Positions 11,499 through 19,765 of a stretch of 64,000 nt of DNA are shown one piece after another (position 1 is the stretch's first letter; every line of letters starts with the position of its first letter). The notes beneath the pieces are model-generated. The model was not told the DNA's origin and made no database searches. It was given only the letters and a program-made list of their open reading frames with translations. This stretch comes from Curtobacterium sp. VKM Ac-1393 (GTDB lineage: Bacteria; Actinomycetota; Actinomycetes; Actinomycetales; Microbacteriaceae): positions 124,001-188,000 of the forward strand of contig NZ_JADKRW010000003.1 in assembly GCF_015350995.1 (NCBI RefSeq). The letters run 5' to 3'. The position numbers were made by a program, and so were the translations under genes.

Positions 11499-11850
11499 GC
11501 GCCGACGTTCCACACTCCCCGCCCGCGGTACGCCCAGGTTCTACAACTCGCCGCTTGCGTTGCGCCGAGGTTCCACAACTCGCCGCCCGCGGTACGCCGA
11601 GGTTCCACGAACGCCGCGCATCCGCGCCCAGATGCCGAAATCTTGGACCCCCGGGCGGCGAGGCAGCTCGGACCGGGAACTCCGGGCCGGGCACTCCGGG
11701 AGCGTTCTCGAGCGCGCCCGTCCAGCCCACCTCCGGCGATGGCGCGCCCACTCTCTTCCGCCGAGGTTCCACAACTCGCCGCCCGCGGTACGCCGAGGTT
11801 CCACGAACGCCTCGGATCCGCGCCCAGATGCCGAGATTTCGGAACCTCGG
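11499..11850. repeat. Intergenic repeat array between araB and the LacI gene
   Basis: The gap 11430-11887 holds no credible gene. It contains at least six related units of about 30 bp built around GCCGAGGTTCCAC(A/G)A followed by CTCGCCGCCCGCGG or ACGCC. Units begin near 11499, 11529, 11560, 11593, 11757 and 11789. The block 11564-11646 is repeated at 11760-11842, with 52 identical leading bases and a few later differences, at an offset of 196 bp. GGAACCTCGG at 11841-11850 is the inverse of CCGAGGTTCC, so each terminal unit can also fold. Short frames through it are low-complexity and were not called as genes. Confidence 0.9.
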
Positions 11851-11887
11851 GGCGGGGAGCGCGGGCGGGGAGCGCGGGCGCGGCGCC

Positions 11888-12901
11888 CTACGCGCCGGCG
11901 GTGCTCTCGCGGATGACGAGGGACGGGGTCACCGTCGCCGAGGCCGCACCCCCGCCGTCGATCAGCCCGAGCAACGCCTGCCCCGCCACGCGCCCGAGCT
12001 CCTCGAGCCGCAGGTCCACGGTCGTCAGCGGCGGCCGGCAGGCCAGGGCCATCACGTCCCAGTCGTCGAATCCGGTGACCGCCACCTCGCCGGGGACCGA
12101 GCGCCCGAGCTCCCGCAGCCGATCGCACACGCCGCGGGCGATCTGGTCGCTGCCGCACACGATCGCGTCGACGTCGGGCGACTGCCGCGCGAGCACGTCG
12201 ACGGCCTGGCGCCCCCACCGTTCCGACCACTCGCCGAACAGGGGCGGCGTGACCAGACGAGATCCGAGCACCGACGTCGCGCCGGACACGCGACGCACCG
12301 CCGACTGGTGGCGCTGCGGCCCGGTCACGATCGCGACCCGGGAGAGACCGAGCGTCAGCACGTGCGAGGCGACGATGGCAGACCCGGCGGAGTCGTCGAG
12401 CGTGATCGACACGTCCTCCGCCGAGGTCGACGGCGTGAACGCGTAGACAACGGGGATGGACACGTCGATCGGCGGCCGGGGATCAGCGGAGCGACCGGTC
12501 ACGATGATGCCGTCGACCCCGCGGGCGGCGAGCGAACGGAGGTAGTGGGCCTCGCGGACGTGGTCGTCGCGGGTGTCGCACAGCAGGACGGCCATCTGCC
12601 CGGCAGACAGGGCGTCCTCGGCGCCGAGCAGCACCGGGATCGCGAACCGGCCGAACGAGTCGGTGGTGATCATGCCGACGGTGTAGGTCCGGCCGGAGGA
12701 CAGTGCCCGGGCCCGGGCGTCGCCGACGAACCCGAGCTTCTCGGCGGCGTCCTTGACCCGTGCGCGCGTGGAGTCGCGGAGCTGCCCGGTGCCGTTGAGC
12801 GCCTTCGACGCCGTGCCGATCGACACCCCGGCGAGCGCGGCGACGTCGGTGATCCGGACGGGCTGCGTGCCGCGGTCGACACCGGTGCGCTCGAGGGTCA
12901 C
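11888..12901 (-). CDS. LacI-family transcriptional regulator of the GH127 locus
   Basis: 337-aa LacI/GalR protein. The helix-turn-helix at residues 14-35 reads ITDVAALAGVSIGTASKALN, with hinge NGTGQLRDSTRARVKDAAEK. A periplasmic-binding-type effector domain follows (TYTVGMITTDSFGRFAIPVL, VAVTGFDDWDVM). The start is GTG at 12901, with AAGGAA eight bases upstream. It is divergent from the GH127/ABC operon across a 172-bp gap containing GAAACCGTTTTC, so local repression relieved by an arabinose-containing sugar is likely. Its recognition helix (IGTASK) differs from the two other LacI proteins in the window, which fits a different operator. Confidence 0.93.
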   Translation of the reverse strand: MTLERTGVDRGTQPVRITDVAALAGVSIGTASKALNGTGQLRDSTRARVKDAAEKLGFVGDARARALSSGRTYTVGMITTDSFGRFAIPVLLGAEDALSAGQMAVLLCDTRDDHVREAHYLRSLAARGVDGIIVTGRSADPRPPIDVSIPVVYAFTPSTSAEDVSITLDDSAGSAIVASHVLTLGLSRVAIVTGPQRHQSAVRRVSGATSVLGSRLVTPPLFGEWSERWGRQAVDVLARQSPDVDAIVCGSDQIARGVCDRLRELGRSVPGEVAVTGFDDWDVMALACRPPLTTVDLRLEELGRVAGQALLGLIDGGGAASATVTPSLVIRESTAGA

Positions 12902-13002
12902 GGCAAGTTCCTTTCCGGATCGCGGGACGTGATGACGAGCATACGCAGAAAACCCAGCACTCCTCTTGCGCGGCGAAGACCAGTGTCGTAACGTCCACCG
13001 CA

Positions 13003-13014
13003 GAAACCGTTTTC
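13003..13014. promoter_or_regulatory. Candidate operator in the LacI-GH127 divergent gap
   Basis: Imperfect palindrome GAAACCGTTTTC, followed at once by CGAAACG, in the 172-bp gap between the divergent regulator and GH127 genes. Operators of the form GAAAC-N2-GTTTC are usual for LacI proteins with a VSxGTxSKxLN helix. Proposed by position and symmetry only. Confidence 0.5.
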
Positions 13015-13073
13015 CGAAACGCTGCACGAACGGCGGCACCGGGACGGTCCCCGTCACATCGCAAGGAGGCGAC

Positions 13074-15071
13074 ATGACCACCACGCTCGCGACCGACAGC
13101 CGTGCGCACACCGCGACCCCGGTCCTCCCGACCGCCGACGCGCACCTCACGCTCCGGCCCCTGCCGACGGGCGACGCCCGGATCACCGGCGGCTTCTGGG
13201 CACTCCGGCAGGAGCGCAACGGCCGTGACGCGGTCCGCGGCGGGTACGCCCTGCTCGAGACCGCCGGCAACTTCCGCAACCTGCGCATCGCCGCCGGGCT
13301 CGAGGAGGGTGAGGCCACCGGTCCGATCTTCATGGACTCGGACGTGACGAAGTGGCTCGAGGCGGTGGCGTGGGAGTACGGCCGCGCCCCGTCCGAGGAC
13401 CTGCTCGAACTGCAGCGCGAGGTCACCGCCCTGTACGCCCAGGCGCAGGCCGACGACGGCTACCTCGACTCCGTGCAGCAGATCCGCGGCAAGGGCGAGC
13501 GGTACACGGACCTCAAGTGGAGCCACGAGATGTACTGCGCCGGGCACCTGTACCAGGCGGCCGTGGCGCAGCACCGCGCGACGGGCGACACCGGTCTGCT
13601 CGACGTCGCGGTCAAGAACGCCGACCACCTCGTCCGCACGTTCGGCGACGGCACCGCACCGGACGGCACGCCGAAGACCCGCGACGTCGACGGCCACCCC
13701 GTCGTCGAGATGGGCCTCGTCGAGCTGTACCGCGAGACCGGCAACCGCGACTACCTCGACCTGGCGCACTGGTTCGTCGACGCCCGCGGCACGGGCATCA
13801 TCGAGCGCGCCGGCGGCGAGCCGACGTACTTCTCCGACCGGGTGCCGAGCCGGCAGGCCACGACCGTCGAGGGCCACGCCGTCCGCGCCGTGTACCTGGC
13901 AGCCGGCGCCGTCGACGTCGCGATCGAGACCGGCGACACCGAGCTGCTGGCCGCGAGCGAGCGCCAGTTCGCCGACATGATGGCGACGAAGGCGTTCATC
14001 ACCGGCGGCCTCGGGGCGCGCTGGGACTGGGAGGCGTTCGGCGACCCCTACGAGCTGCCGACCGACCGCGGCTACGCCGAGACCTGCGCGGCGATCGGCG
14101 GTGTGCAGTGGGCGTGGCGCCTGCTGCTCGCCACCGGCAAGCCGGTCTACGCCGACGCGATCGAGCGCCTGCTGTACAACGCGTTCCTGGCCGGCGTGAG
14201 CCTGGCGGGCACCGAGTACTTCTACGTGAACCCCCTGCAGCAGCGGGACCACGCGCACCAAGACGAGAACCGCTCCCCCGCTCACGGGCGCCGCGGCTGG
14301 TTCGACTGCGCCTGCTGCCCGCCGAACATCATGCGCACGTTCGCGAGCCTGGACGGCTACCTGGCGACCGCGACCGACGGCGGCCTGCAGATCCACCAGT
14401 ACGCGACCGCGGACCTCGGCCCGGTGTCGGTCGAGACGGGCTACCCGCACGACGGCCACGTGGTCGTCACGGTCACCGAGGACGGCCTGCTCGCCCTCGG
14501 CCTGCGGATCCCGGTCTGGTCGGACGCGACGACGGTGCAGGGACCGGATGGGGCCGCGCACCCGGAGCCGGGCACGCTGCACGTCATCGACCGGCACTGG
14601 ACCGCCGGGGACACCGTCGAGCTCGCCTTCGACACGACGCCGCACCGGTACGTCGCGGACTCCCGCATCGACGCCGCCCGCGGCCAGGTCGCCATCGAGC
14701 GCGGCCCCCTCGTGTACGCGGTGGAGCAGGCGGACCAGCAGGGCTTCACGGTCGACGACCTGACGGTCGACGCCGCCGCCCCGATCACCGAGGAACGCCG
14801 CGACGACGTCCTCGACGGCATCGTCACGCTGCGCGTGCCCGGACACGCCCCTGCCGCACACGAGCAGGCAGCGTGGCCGTACCAGCGGCTGGACGCGACC
14901 CGACCGGGAGGCGCGGATCACGCCGTGAGCGCGACCAGCGTCGACGACGCGGCCGGCTCGCAGGTCGCCACCACGGACCTCCCGGCCGTCACCGCGACAG
15001 CGGTTCCCTACTACGCCTGGGCGAACCGCGGGGCTGCGCCGATGCGCGTGTGGCTCCCGCTGGCGCGGTGA
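13074..15071 (+). CDS. GH127 beta-L-arabinofuranosidase
   Basis: Retaining glycoside hydrolase of 665 aa that removes beta-L-arabinofuranosyl residues, known in the HypBA1 family for hydroxyproline-linked plant arabinooligosaccharides. The family start DARITGGFW is followed by the (alpha/alpha)6 barrel. The zinc-thiolate active site is fully present: E336 and C338 in GYAETCAAIG, and C414 (expected nucleophile) and C415 in CACCPPNIMRT. No signal peptide is visible, so it acts in the cytoplasm on imported oligosaccharides. The start at 13074 follows AAGGAGG by five bases; a longer frame runs back through the promoter. The binding-protein gene begins 1-4 bases after its stop. Confidence 0.95.
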   Translation: MTTTLATDSRAHTATPVLPTADAHLTLRPLPTGDARITGGFWALRQERNGRDAVRGGYALLETAGNFRNLRIAAGLEEGEATGPIFMDSDVTKWLEAVAWEYGRAPSEDLLELQREVTALYAQAQADDGYLDSVQQIRGKGERYTDLKWSHEMYCAGHLYQAAVAQHRATGDTGLLDVAVKNADHLVRTFGDGTAPDGTPKTRDVDGHPVVEMGLVELYRETGNRDYLDLAHWFVDARGTGIIERAGGEPTYFSDRVPSRQATTVEGHAVRAVYLAAGAVDVAIETGDTELLAASERQFADMMATKAFITGGLGARWDWEAFGDPYELPTDRGYAETCAAIGGVQWAWRLLLATGKPVYADAIERLLYNAFLAGVSLAGTEYFYVNPLQQRDHAHQDENRSPAHGRRGWFDCACCPPNIMRTFASLDGYLATATDGGLQIHQYATADLGPVSVETGYPHDGHVVVTVTEDGLLALGLRIPVWSDATTVQGPDGAAHPEPGTLHVIDRHWTAGDTVELAFDTTPHRYVADSRIDAARGQVAIERGPLVYAVEQADQQGFTVDDLTVDAAAPITEERRDDVLDGIVTLRVPGHAPAAHEQAAWPYQRLDATRPGGADHAVSATSVDDAAGSQVATTDLPAVTATAVPYYAWANRGAAPMRVWLPLAR

Positions 15072-15075
15072 CGTG

Positions 15076-16383
15076 ATGGACCGCAGAGCGTTCCTGGTCG
15101 GCGGCGTCGCCGGCGGGGCGGCCCTCGCCCTGGCGGGGTGCTCCGGCACCCTGCCGAAGGTGGACGCGAAGGTGGCGAGCTTCGGGAAGGACGCGACCGG
15201 CACCGTGCACGTGTGGTGCCGGTCCGCGACCCAGGCCGGACTGACCTCGGCCGTGGCCGGGTTCAACAAGGCGAACCCGAAGCTGCAGGTCGAGCTGACC
15301 CCGGTGCCGGACGGTCAGTACGTGACGAAGCTCGCGACCGCGATCCGGGGCGGTGAGCCGCCGGACGTCGTGGACATCGACGACATCAACTCGCAGCTGT
15401 TCATCTTCCGCGAGGCGTTCGCCGACCTGACCGACGTCGTCAAGGGCCTCGACTACTTCGACGCGATCTCACCGGGACACCTGCGGCTGCTCGAGTACCG
15501 CGACCGGTACTACGGGCTGCCCTACCTGGCGGACAACTCGCAGCTGTTCGTCAACACCGAGCTGTTCGACCGGGCCGGGCTCGACGTCGAGGACTCCACG
15601 AAGGACCTCTCCACGCTGCTCGACGCGGCGAAGGCCATCCGGAAGCTCGACGACGACGTCTACGGGTGGTCGATCTCCGGCAACGCCGCCGGCATCATCG
15701 GCTTCGTCACGCAGCCGCACGTGTGGGCGACGGGCGTCGACATGATGTCCGGCGAGGTCGGCAAGCAGACGGCGAACATCACCGGCAACGAAGCCTTGGA
15801 ACGGATGCTCGAGTTCTACCGGCAGCTCTGGAAGGACGGCGCGCTGTCGAAGGCGACCTACTCGGACGCCGGCACGACGTGGGGCGCGGACTTCCGGGCC
15901 GGCAAGGTCGGGATCTTCCCGACCTCGTACGGCGCCACGGTGCCGGCCGCCACCAAGGCGATGCGGGCGAAGATGCAGACGGTGCTCATCCCGTCGTGGG
16001 ACGGCCAGCGGTCGTTCTTCGACGGCGGCGACAACATGTGCATCCCGAACGGCGCGGCGAACCCGTCCGGCGGCTGGGCGTTCATGCAGTACGCGAACGG
16101 CCTGCAGCAACAGCAGGCACTGCCCGACGGCGGGTACTTCCCCACCCGTTCCGACGCCGCGACACCCGAGTACCGGAAGCGGTTCCCGTTGGCGTTCGGC
16201 CCGCTCGACGCCATCGACAAGGGCTACGCGCCGCAAACCCTGGCGTACAACCTGCTCGTCAACCAGCCGTCGTCGCCGTACTTCGCGATGTTCCGCGAGG
16301 CGGTGTTCGGCTCGGGCACCGCTGCCGCCATGAAGACGGCGCAGGCGGACTACACCCGCATCCTCGATCAGGTCCAGGCCTGA
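15076..16383 (+). CDS. Sugar ABC transporter substrate-binding lipoprotein (CUT1)
   Basis: Family 1 extracellular solute-binding protein, 435 aa, with a short twin-arginine-like lipoprotein signal: MDRRAFLVGGVAGGAALALA then GCSG. The binding fold shows FNKANPKLQVELTPVPDGQY and GGEPPDVVDIDD. GTG at 15073 directly precedes ATG at 15076 in the same frame, so either may start translation. Being almost fused to GH127, it probably delivers arabino-oligosaccharides to that enzyme. No ATPase gene is present in the operon; a shared MsiK-type ATPase elsewhere is the usual actinobacterial solution. Confidence 0.93.
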   Translation: MDRRAFLVGGVAGGAALALAGCSGTLPKVDAKVASFGKDATGTVHVWCRSATQAGLTSAVAGFNKANPKLQVELTPVPDGQYVTKLATAIRGGEPPDVVDIDDINSQLFIFREAFADLTDVVKGLDYFDAISPGHLRLLEYRDRYYGLPYLADNSQLFVNTELFDRAGLDVEDSTKDLSTLLDAAKAIRKLDDDVYGWSISGNAAGIIGFVTQPHVWATGVDMMSGEVGKQTANITGNEALERMLEFYRQLWKDGALSKATYSDAGTTWGADFRAGKVGIFPTSYGATVPAATKAMRAKMQTVLIPSWDGQRSFFDGGDNMCIPNGAANPSGGWAFMQYANGLQQQQALPDGGYFPTRSDAATPEYRKRFPLAFGPLDAIDKGYAPQTLAYNLLVNQPSSPYFAMFREAVFGSGTAAAMKTAQADYTRILDQVQA

Positions 16384-16457
16384 CCGTCGCTCGTCCGCCT
16401 GTTCGTTCGCTCGCTCGTTCGTTGCCCGCAGTTCGACAAGCACAGAGAGGTGCAGAC

Positions 16458-17417
16458 ATGACCACCATCTCCAACCGACGGACCGGCGCCGGCCGACCCA
16501 CCGTCGGCCGCGACGCCGGCCGCCCGGGCCGCTCGGGGCCGTCCCGCGGGTCGCTCACGCACCCGCCGCGCGCCGGCGCCGTGCTCGTCACCCCGGCGAT
16601 CGTCTTCGTCGCGGTGTTCGTCCTCGCGCCGCTCGTGTTCGCGCTCTACATCTCGTTCACGAACTGGCCCCTGATCGGCCCGTACCGGTTCATCGGGCTG
16701 CAGAACTACCTGACGCTGTTCCAGGACCCGACGTTCGTGCACGCCATCGGGTACACGCTGCTGTACACCGCGATCGTGACGGTGCCGATCCTGGTGCTCG
16801 GCTACTTCCTGGCGGTGCTCATCCGGGCACGGCGACGGGGCAGCACCCTGCTGCGGACGGTGTTCTTCCTGCCGTACGTCGTCGGCCTGACCACGCTGTC
16901 GTTCATGCTCGTGCTCGAGGCGCAGCCGAACTCCGGAGCCGTGAACATGGTGCTCCGCTGGCTCGGCATCACCGACGGCAGCACCGCCTGGCTCGTCAAC
17001 GGCCCCCTCGCCACGCTGCTCATCTGCGTGCTCGTGGTCTGGGCGGTGTCCGGCCTGACGATGGTGCTCCTGATGTCGGCCATGCAGGGCATCCCCGACG
17101 AGGTGTACGAGTCCGCCCAGCTCGAAGGCGCGTCCTGGTGGCAGACCGAACGGCTCATCACCCTGCCGATGATCCGCTCGACCATCGCCCTCAGCGCCAT
17201 CATCTCGGTGATCGGTTCGCTGCTCGCGTTCAACCAGTTCTACATCCTGACCCAGGGCGGGCCGGGGACCGAGACCACGACGATCGTCAACGCGATCTAC
17301 AACCGTGGCTTCGTCAACCTGCAGCTCGGCGCCGCGACCGCCGAGTCGATCGCCCTGGTCGTCGTCATCGCCGCCGTCACGGTGTTCCAGTTCTGGGCAC
17401 TGCGAGAGAAGGACTGA
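16458..17417 (+). CDS. Sugar ABC transporter permease (MalF/UgpA type)
   Basis: 319-aa CUT1 permease with six membrane helices, starting at VLVTPAIVFVAVFVLAPLVF after a basic N-terminal tail. The cytoplasmic EAA coupling loop reads YESAQLEGASWWQTERLITL. The start ATG at 16458 has GAGAGG upstream. The 74-bp gap after the binding-protein gene contains repeated CGTTCG-type triplets but no clear hairpin. It pairs with the next gene to form the transmembrane channel. Confidence 0.93.
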   Translation: MTTISNRRTGAGRPTVGRDAGRPGRSGPSRGSLTHPPRAGAVLVTPAIVFVAVFVLAPLVFALYISFTNWPLIGPYRFIGLQNYLTLFQDPTFVHAIGYTLLYTAIVTVPILVLGYFLAVLIRARRRGSTLLRTVFFLPYVVGLTTLSFMLVLEAQPNSGAVNMVLRWLGITDGSTAWLVNGPLATLLICVLVVWAVSGLTMVLLMSAMQGIPDEVYESAQLEGASWWQTERLITLPMIRSTIALSAIISVIGSLLAFNQFYILTQGGPGTETTTIVNAIYNRGFVNLQLGAATAESIALVVVIAAVTVFQFWALREKD

Positions 17418-17420
17418 GCC

Positions 17421-18374
17421 ATGAGCACCACGACCTCCCGTGCCGGCCTCGCGGCGCCGGACCTGTCCACCCGTACGCTGACCACAACTGGTGACGGACG
17501 CCGTCGACGCCACCACCAGGGCAGCGTCCGGCACCCCCGCGACACCGCCGTCAAGCGCACCCTGTACGTGATCGCCGGCGTCGGGTCGGTGCTCGTCTTC
17601 GGTGTCCCGCTGCTGTGGTCGATCCTGCGGGCGTTCCAGTCCGAGGCCGTCATCACGCAGGCCGCCGACCCCGCGACCTTCTTCCAGCTCGGCTGGCAGA
17701 ACTTCGCGGCGGTGTTCAGCTCGTCGTCGCACCTGCTGACCGGCGTGTTCAACTCGTTGATCGTGTCGATCGCCACCGCGGTGCTGACCGCCGTGATCGC
17801 GACGATGGCCGGGTACGGGTTCGCCCGCTTCCGGTTCCGCGGGTCGGGCATCGTCTTCGGCCTGGTGCTGCTGACGATGATGGTGCCGTTCCAGGCGATC
17901 CTCACCCCGCTGTACCTCGAGATGAACGCCATGAAGCTCACGAACTCGCTGCTCGGGCTCGTGCTGTTCTACACGACGGTGAACCTGCCGTTCGGGGTGT
18001 TCGTGATGCGGAACGCGTTCGAGTCGATCCCGACCGAGCTCGAGGACTCGGCGTTCGTCGACGGGGCGTCCCGCTTCCGGGTCGTCGTGTCCGTGCTCCG
18101 CCCGCTCCTGCTGCCCGGCGCCGCGACCGCCGCGCTGTACGCGTTCCTGGCGTCGTGGACGGAGTTCCTCGGGGCGCTGACGTTCCTGACGAAGGACTCG
18201 CTCTACACGCTGCCGGTGGCGCTGCTCAACCTGCAGACCGGGGCGTACGGGCAGGTGTCGTACGGCAACCTCGTCGCCGGGTCGGTGGTGGCGATGATCC
18301 CGTGCATCGCGCTCTACGTCGGGCTGCAGCGGTTCTACGTCGCGGGCCTGTCGTCGGGCGCGCTGAAGGGCTGA
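17421..18374 (+). CDS. Sugar ABC transporter permease (MalG/UgpE type)
   Basis: 317-aa partner permease. About 45 N-terminal residues are polar, then RTLYVIAGVGSVLVFGVPLL begins the helices. The coupling loop is ELEDSAFVDGASRFRVVVSV. It starts three bases after the preceding stop (TGAGCCATG), indicating coupling. Last gene of the GH127 operon; a strong hairpin follows in the convergent gap. Confidence 0.93.
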   Translation: MSTTTSRAGLAAPDLSTRTLTTTGDGRRRRHHQGSVRHPRDTAVKRTLYVIAGVGSVLVFGVPLLWSILRAFQSEAVITQAADPATFFQLGWQNFAAVFSSSSHLLTGVFNSLIVSIATAVLTAVIATMAGYGFARFRFRGSGIVFGLVLLTMMVPFQAILTPLYLEMNAMKLTNSLLGLVLFYTTVNLPFGVFVMRNAFESIPTELEDSAFVDGASRFRVVVSVLRPLLLPGAATAALYAFLASWTEFLGALTFLTKDSLYTLPVALLNLQTGAYGQVSYGNLVAGSVVAMIPCIALYVGLQRFYVAGLSSGALKG

Positions 18375-18429
18375 CGGTCGGGTCAGCCCTTCAGGCCGCG
18401 CCTGCCCCGCACCGTGCGAGGGTCCGCTC

Positions 18430-18523
18430 CGGTGCGAGGTTCCGTACTCCGTGCCAGGCCCGGTGGCTCGCACGGAGCACGGAACCTCGCACCGTTCGAC
18501 ACCACCCCTCGCACCGTGCGAGG
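18430..18523. terminator. Convergent-gene hairpin with 25-bp arms
   Basis: Arms 18430-18454 and 18470-18494 (beginning CGGTGCGAGGTTCCG and its complement) match with one difference around a 15-nt loop. A second small palindrome, CCTCGCA-ccg-TGCGAGG, follows at 18507-18523. The element lies between the convergent permease and LacI genes and can act as a bidirectional terminator. The CGAGGTTCC core resembles the units of the 11.5-11.85 kb repeat array. Confidence 0.75.
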
Positions 18524-18532
18524 TCCGCCGAG

Positions 18533-19582
18533 CTAGGCGCTCCGCCGCACCACGAGCTCGGGGGCCAGCAGCGTCTCGTCGCGGGGCTCCCCCTCGACCA
18601 GGGCCCGCACGGTGTCGAGCACCCGCTCCCCCATGGCCCGGAAGTCCTGCCGCACGGTGGTCAGCGGCGGCGTGAAGTGCGCGGCCTCTGGCACGTCGTC
18701 GAACCCGACCACCGCGATGTCGTCGGGCACGCGCAGCCCCTCGTCGGCGAAGGCGTGCAGCACCCCGAGCGCCATCTGGTCGTTGCCGGCGAACACCGCA
18801 TCGACGACCGTCACGTCGATGTGCCGTGCAGCCGCGAACCCGCTCGCCGGGGTCCAGTCGCCCTCGAGCACGACGGGTTCGAGACCCGCCTGCTGCATGA
18901 TCCGCACGTAGGTGGCCCGGCGGACCTCGGACTCCTGCGAGACGTGCGGCCCCGCGATGTGCACGATCCGGCGGTGTCCGTGGTCGAACAGGTGCTGCAT
19001 GACGAGTTCGGTCCCCGCGGCCTGGTCGATCGCGACCGCGGCGACGGTCGGCGCCACCGGGGTCCGGACCGCGTCGCGCTGCACGGCGTTCGACACGACC
19101 ACGGGCACGGTGACCGGCACGGTGAGCGACGCGAGGGCGTCGAGCACCCGGTTGTCCGCGGCGACGAGCACGATCGCCGCGACGTCCTGCGCGAGCAGTG
19201 TCGTGAGCGCGCCGGTCAGGTCCGTCGGCGTCGGGTCCTCTGGCAGGGTGGAGAGCAACACGTGGTAGCCGGCTGACCGCGCCGCACGTTCGAAGCCGAT
19301 CGCGGTGCTCGACGGACCGTACAGGGCGTCGCCCGCGGTGATGATGCCGAGCGCACGGCTGCGGCCCCCGGCGAGCGCCCGGGCGGCGGCGCGAGGACGG
19401 TACCCGAGCTCGACGACGGCGTCGGTGACCTGGGTGCGGAAGGCGTCCCGCACGGTCGGGTCGCCGTTGATCACGCGGGAGACGGTCTGGTGCGAGACGC
19501 CCGCGCGTTCGGCGACGTCGAAGATCGTCGGCGCCTTCCGGCGTTTGCCGCCCGTGCCCTCTGGGGCGGTCGTGGTCGTCAC
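18533..19582 (-). CDS. LacI-family regulator, probable L-arabinose regulon repressor
   Basis: 349-aa LacI/GalR protein. After a basic tail (GGKRRKAPT) the DNA-binding domain reads TIFDVAERAGVSHQTVSRVI, then a sensor domain (LGIITAGDALYGPSSTAIGF, IAVVGFDDVPEA). The recognition helix HQTVSR keeps the Gln and Arg that Escherichia coli LacI (YQTVSR) uses to read GTGAGCG, and the divergent gap to the ChvE-type gene contains exactly GTGAGCGCTCAC. It is therefore the best candidate for the factor acting at all five such sites. The start is GTG at 19582. Effector identity (arabinose or a derivative) is inferred. Confidence 0.92.
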   Translation of the reverse strand: MTTTTAPEGTGGKRRKAPTIFDVAERAGVSHQTVSRVINGDPTVRDAFRTQVTDAVVELGYRPRAAARALAGGRSRALGIITAGDALYGPSSTAIGFERAARSAGYHVLLSTLPEDPTPTDLTGALTTLLAQDVAAIVLVAADNRVLDALASLTVPVTVPVVVSNAVQRDAVRTPVAPTVAAVAIDQAAGTELVMQHLFDHGHRRIVHIAGPHVSQESEVRRATYVRIMQQAGLEPVVLEGDWTPASGFAAARHIDVTVVDAVFAGNDQMALGVLHAFADEGLRVPDDIAVVGFDDVPEAAHFTPPLTTVRQDFRAMGERVLDTVRALVEGEPRDETLLAPELVVRRSA

Positions 19583-19643
19583 GTGGCCAACCGTACCGCG
19601 CAGTCCGGTCCGCGCGACAAGATCGCGAAACGGTCACGACGAG

Positions 19644-19685
19644 TTGACACCCCGTAACGGAATCCCCCATTATGTGAGCGCTCAC
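19644..19685 (+). promoter_or_regulatory. Promoter and operator of the multiple-sugar importer
   Basis: A consensus -35 TTGACA (19644-19649) and a -10-like CATTAT (19668-19673) are separated by 18 bp. The operator GTGAGCGCTCAC (19674-19685) follows immediately, overlapping the expected transcription start. This is the clearest promoter in the window and the layout predicts direct repression by blocking RNA polymerase. Confidence 0.82.
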
Positions 19686-19765
19686 TTCGAGCAACATCCC
19701 TCGGGGCACAGCAGCCCCGGCACCCGAGCGCGTCGATGTCGACGCGCAGGAACAGAGGTACTTCG

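Noticed and set aside
11499-11850. CRISPR-like array
   Set aside because: Units are directly adjacent and vary in sequence and length, there are no unique spacers of constant size, and no cas genes are in the window.
12483-15269. 928-codon open frame on the minus strand opposite GH127
   Set aside because: It is a high-GC antisense shadow of the GH127 gene, with Arg/Val/Asp-rich composition and no recognisable domain.
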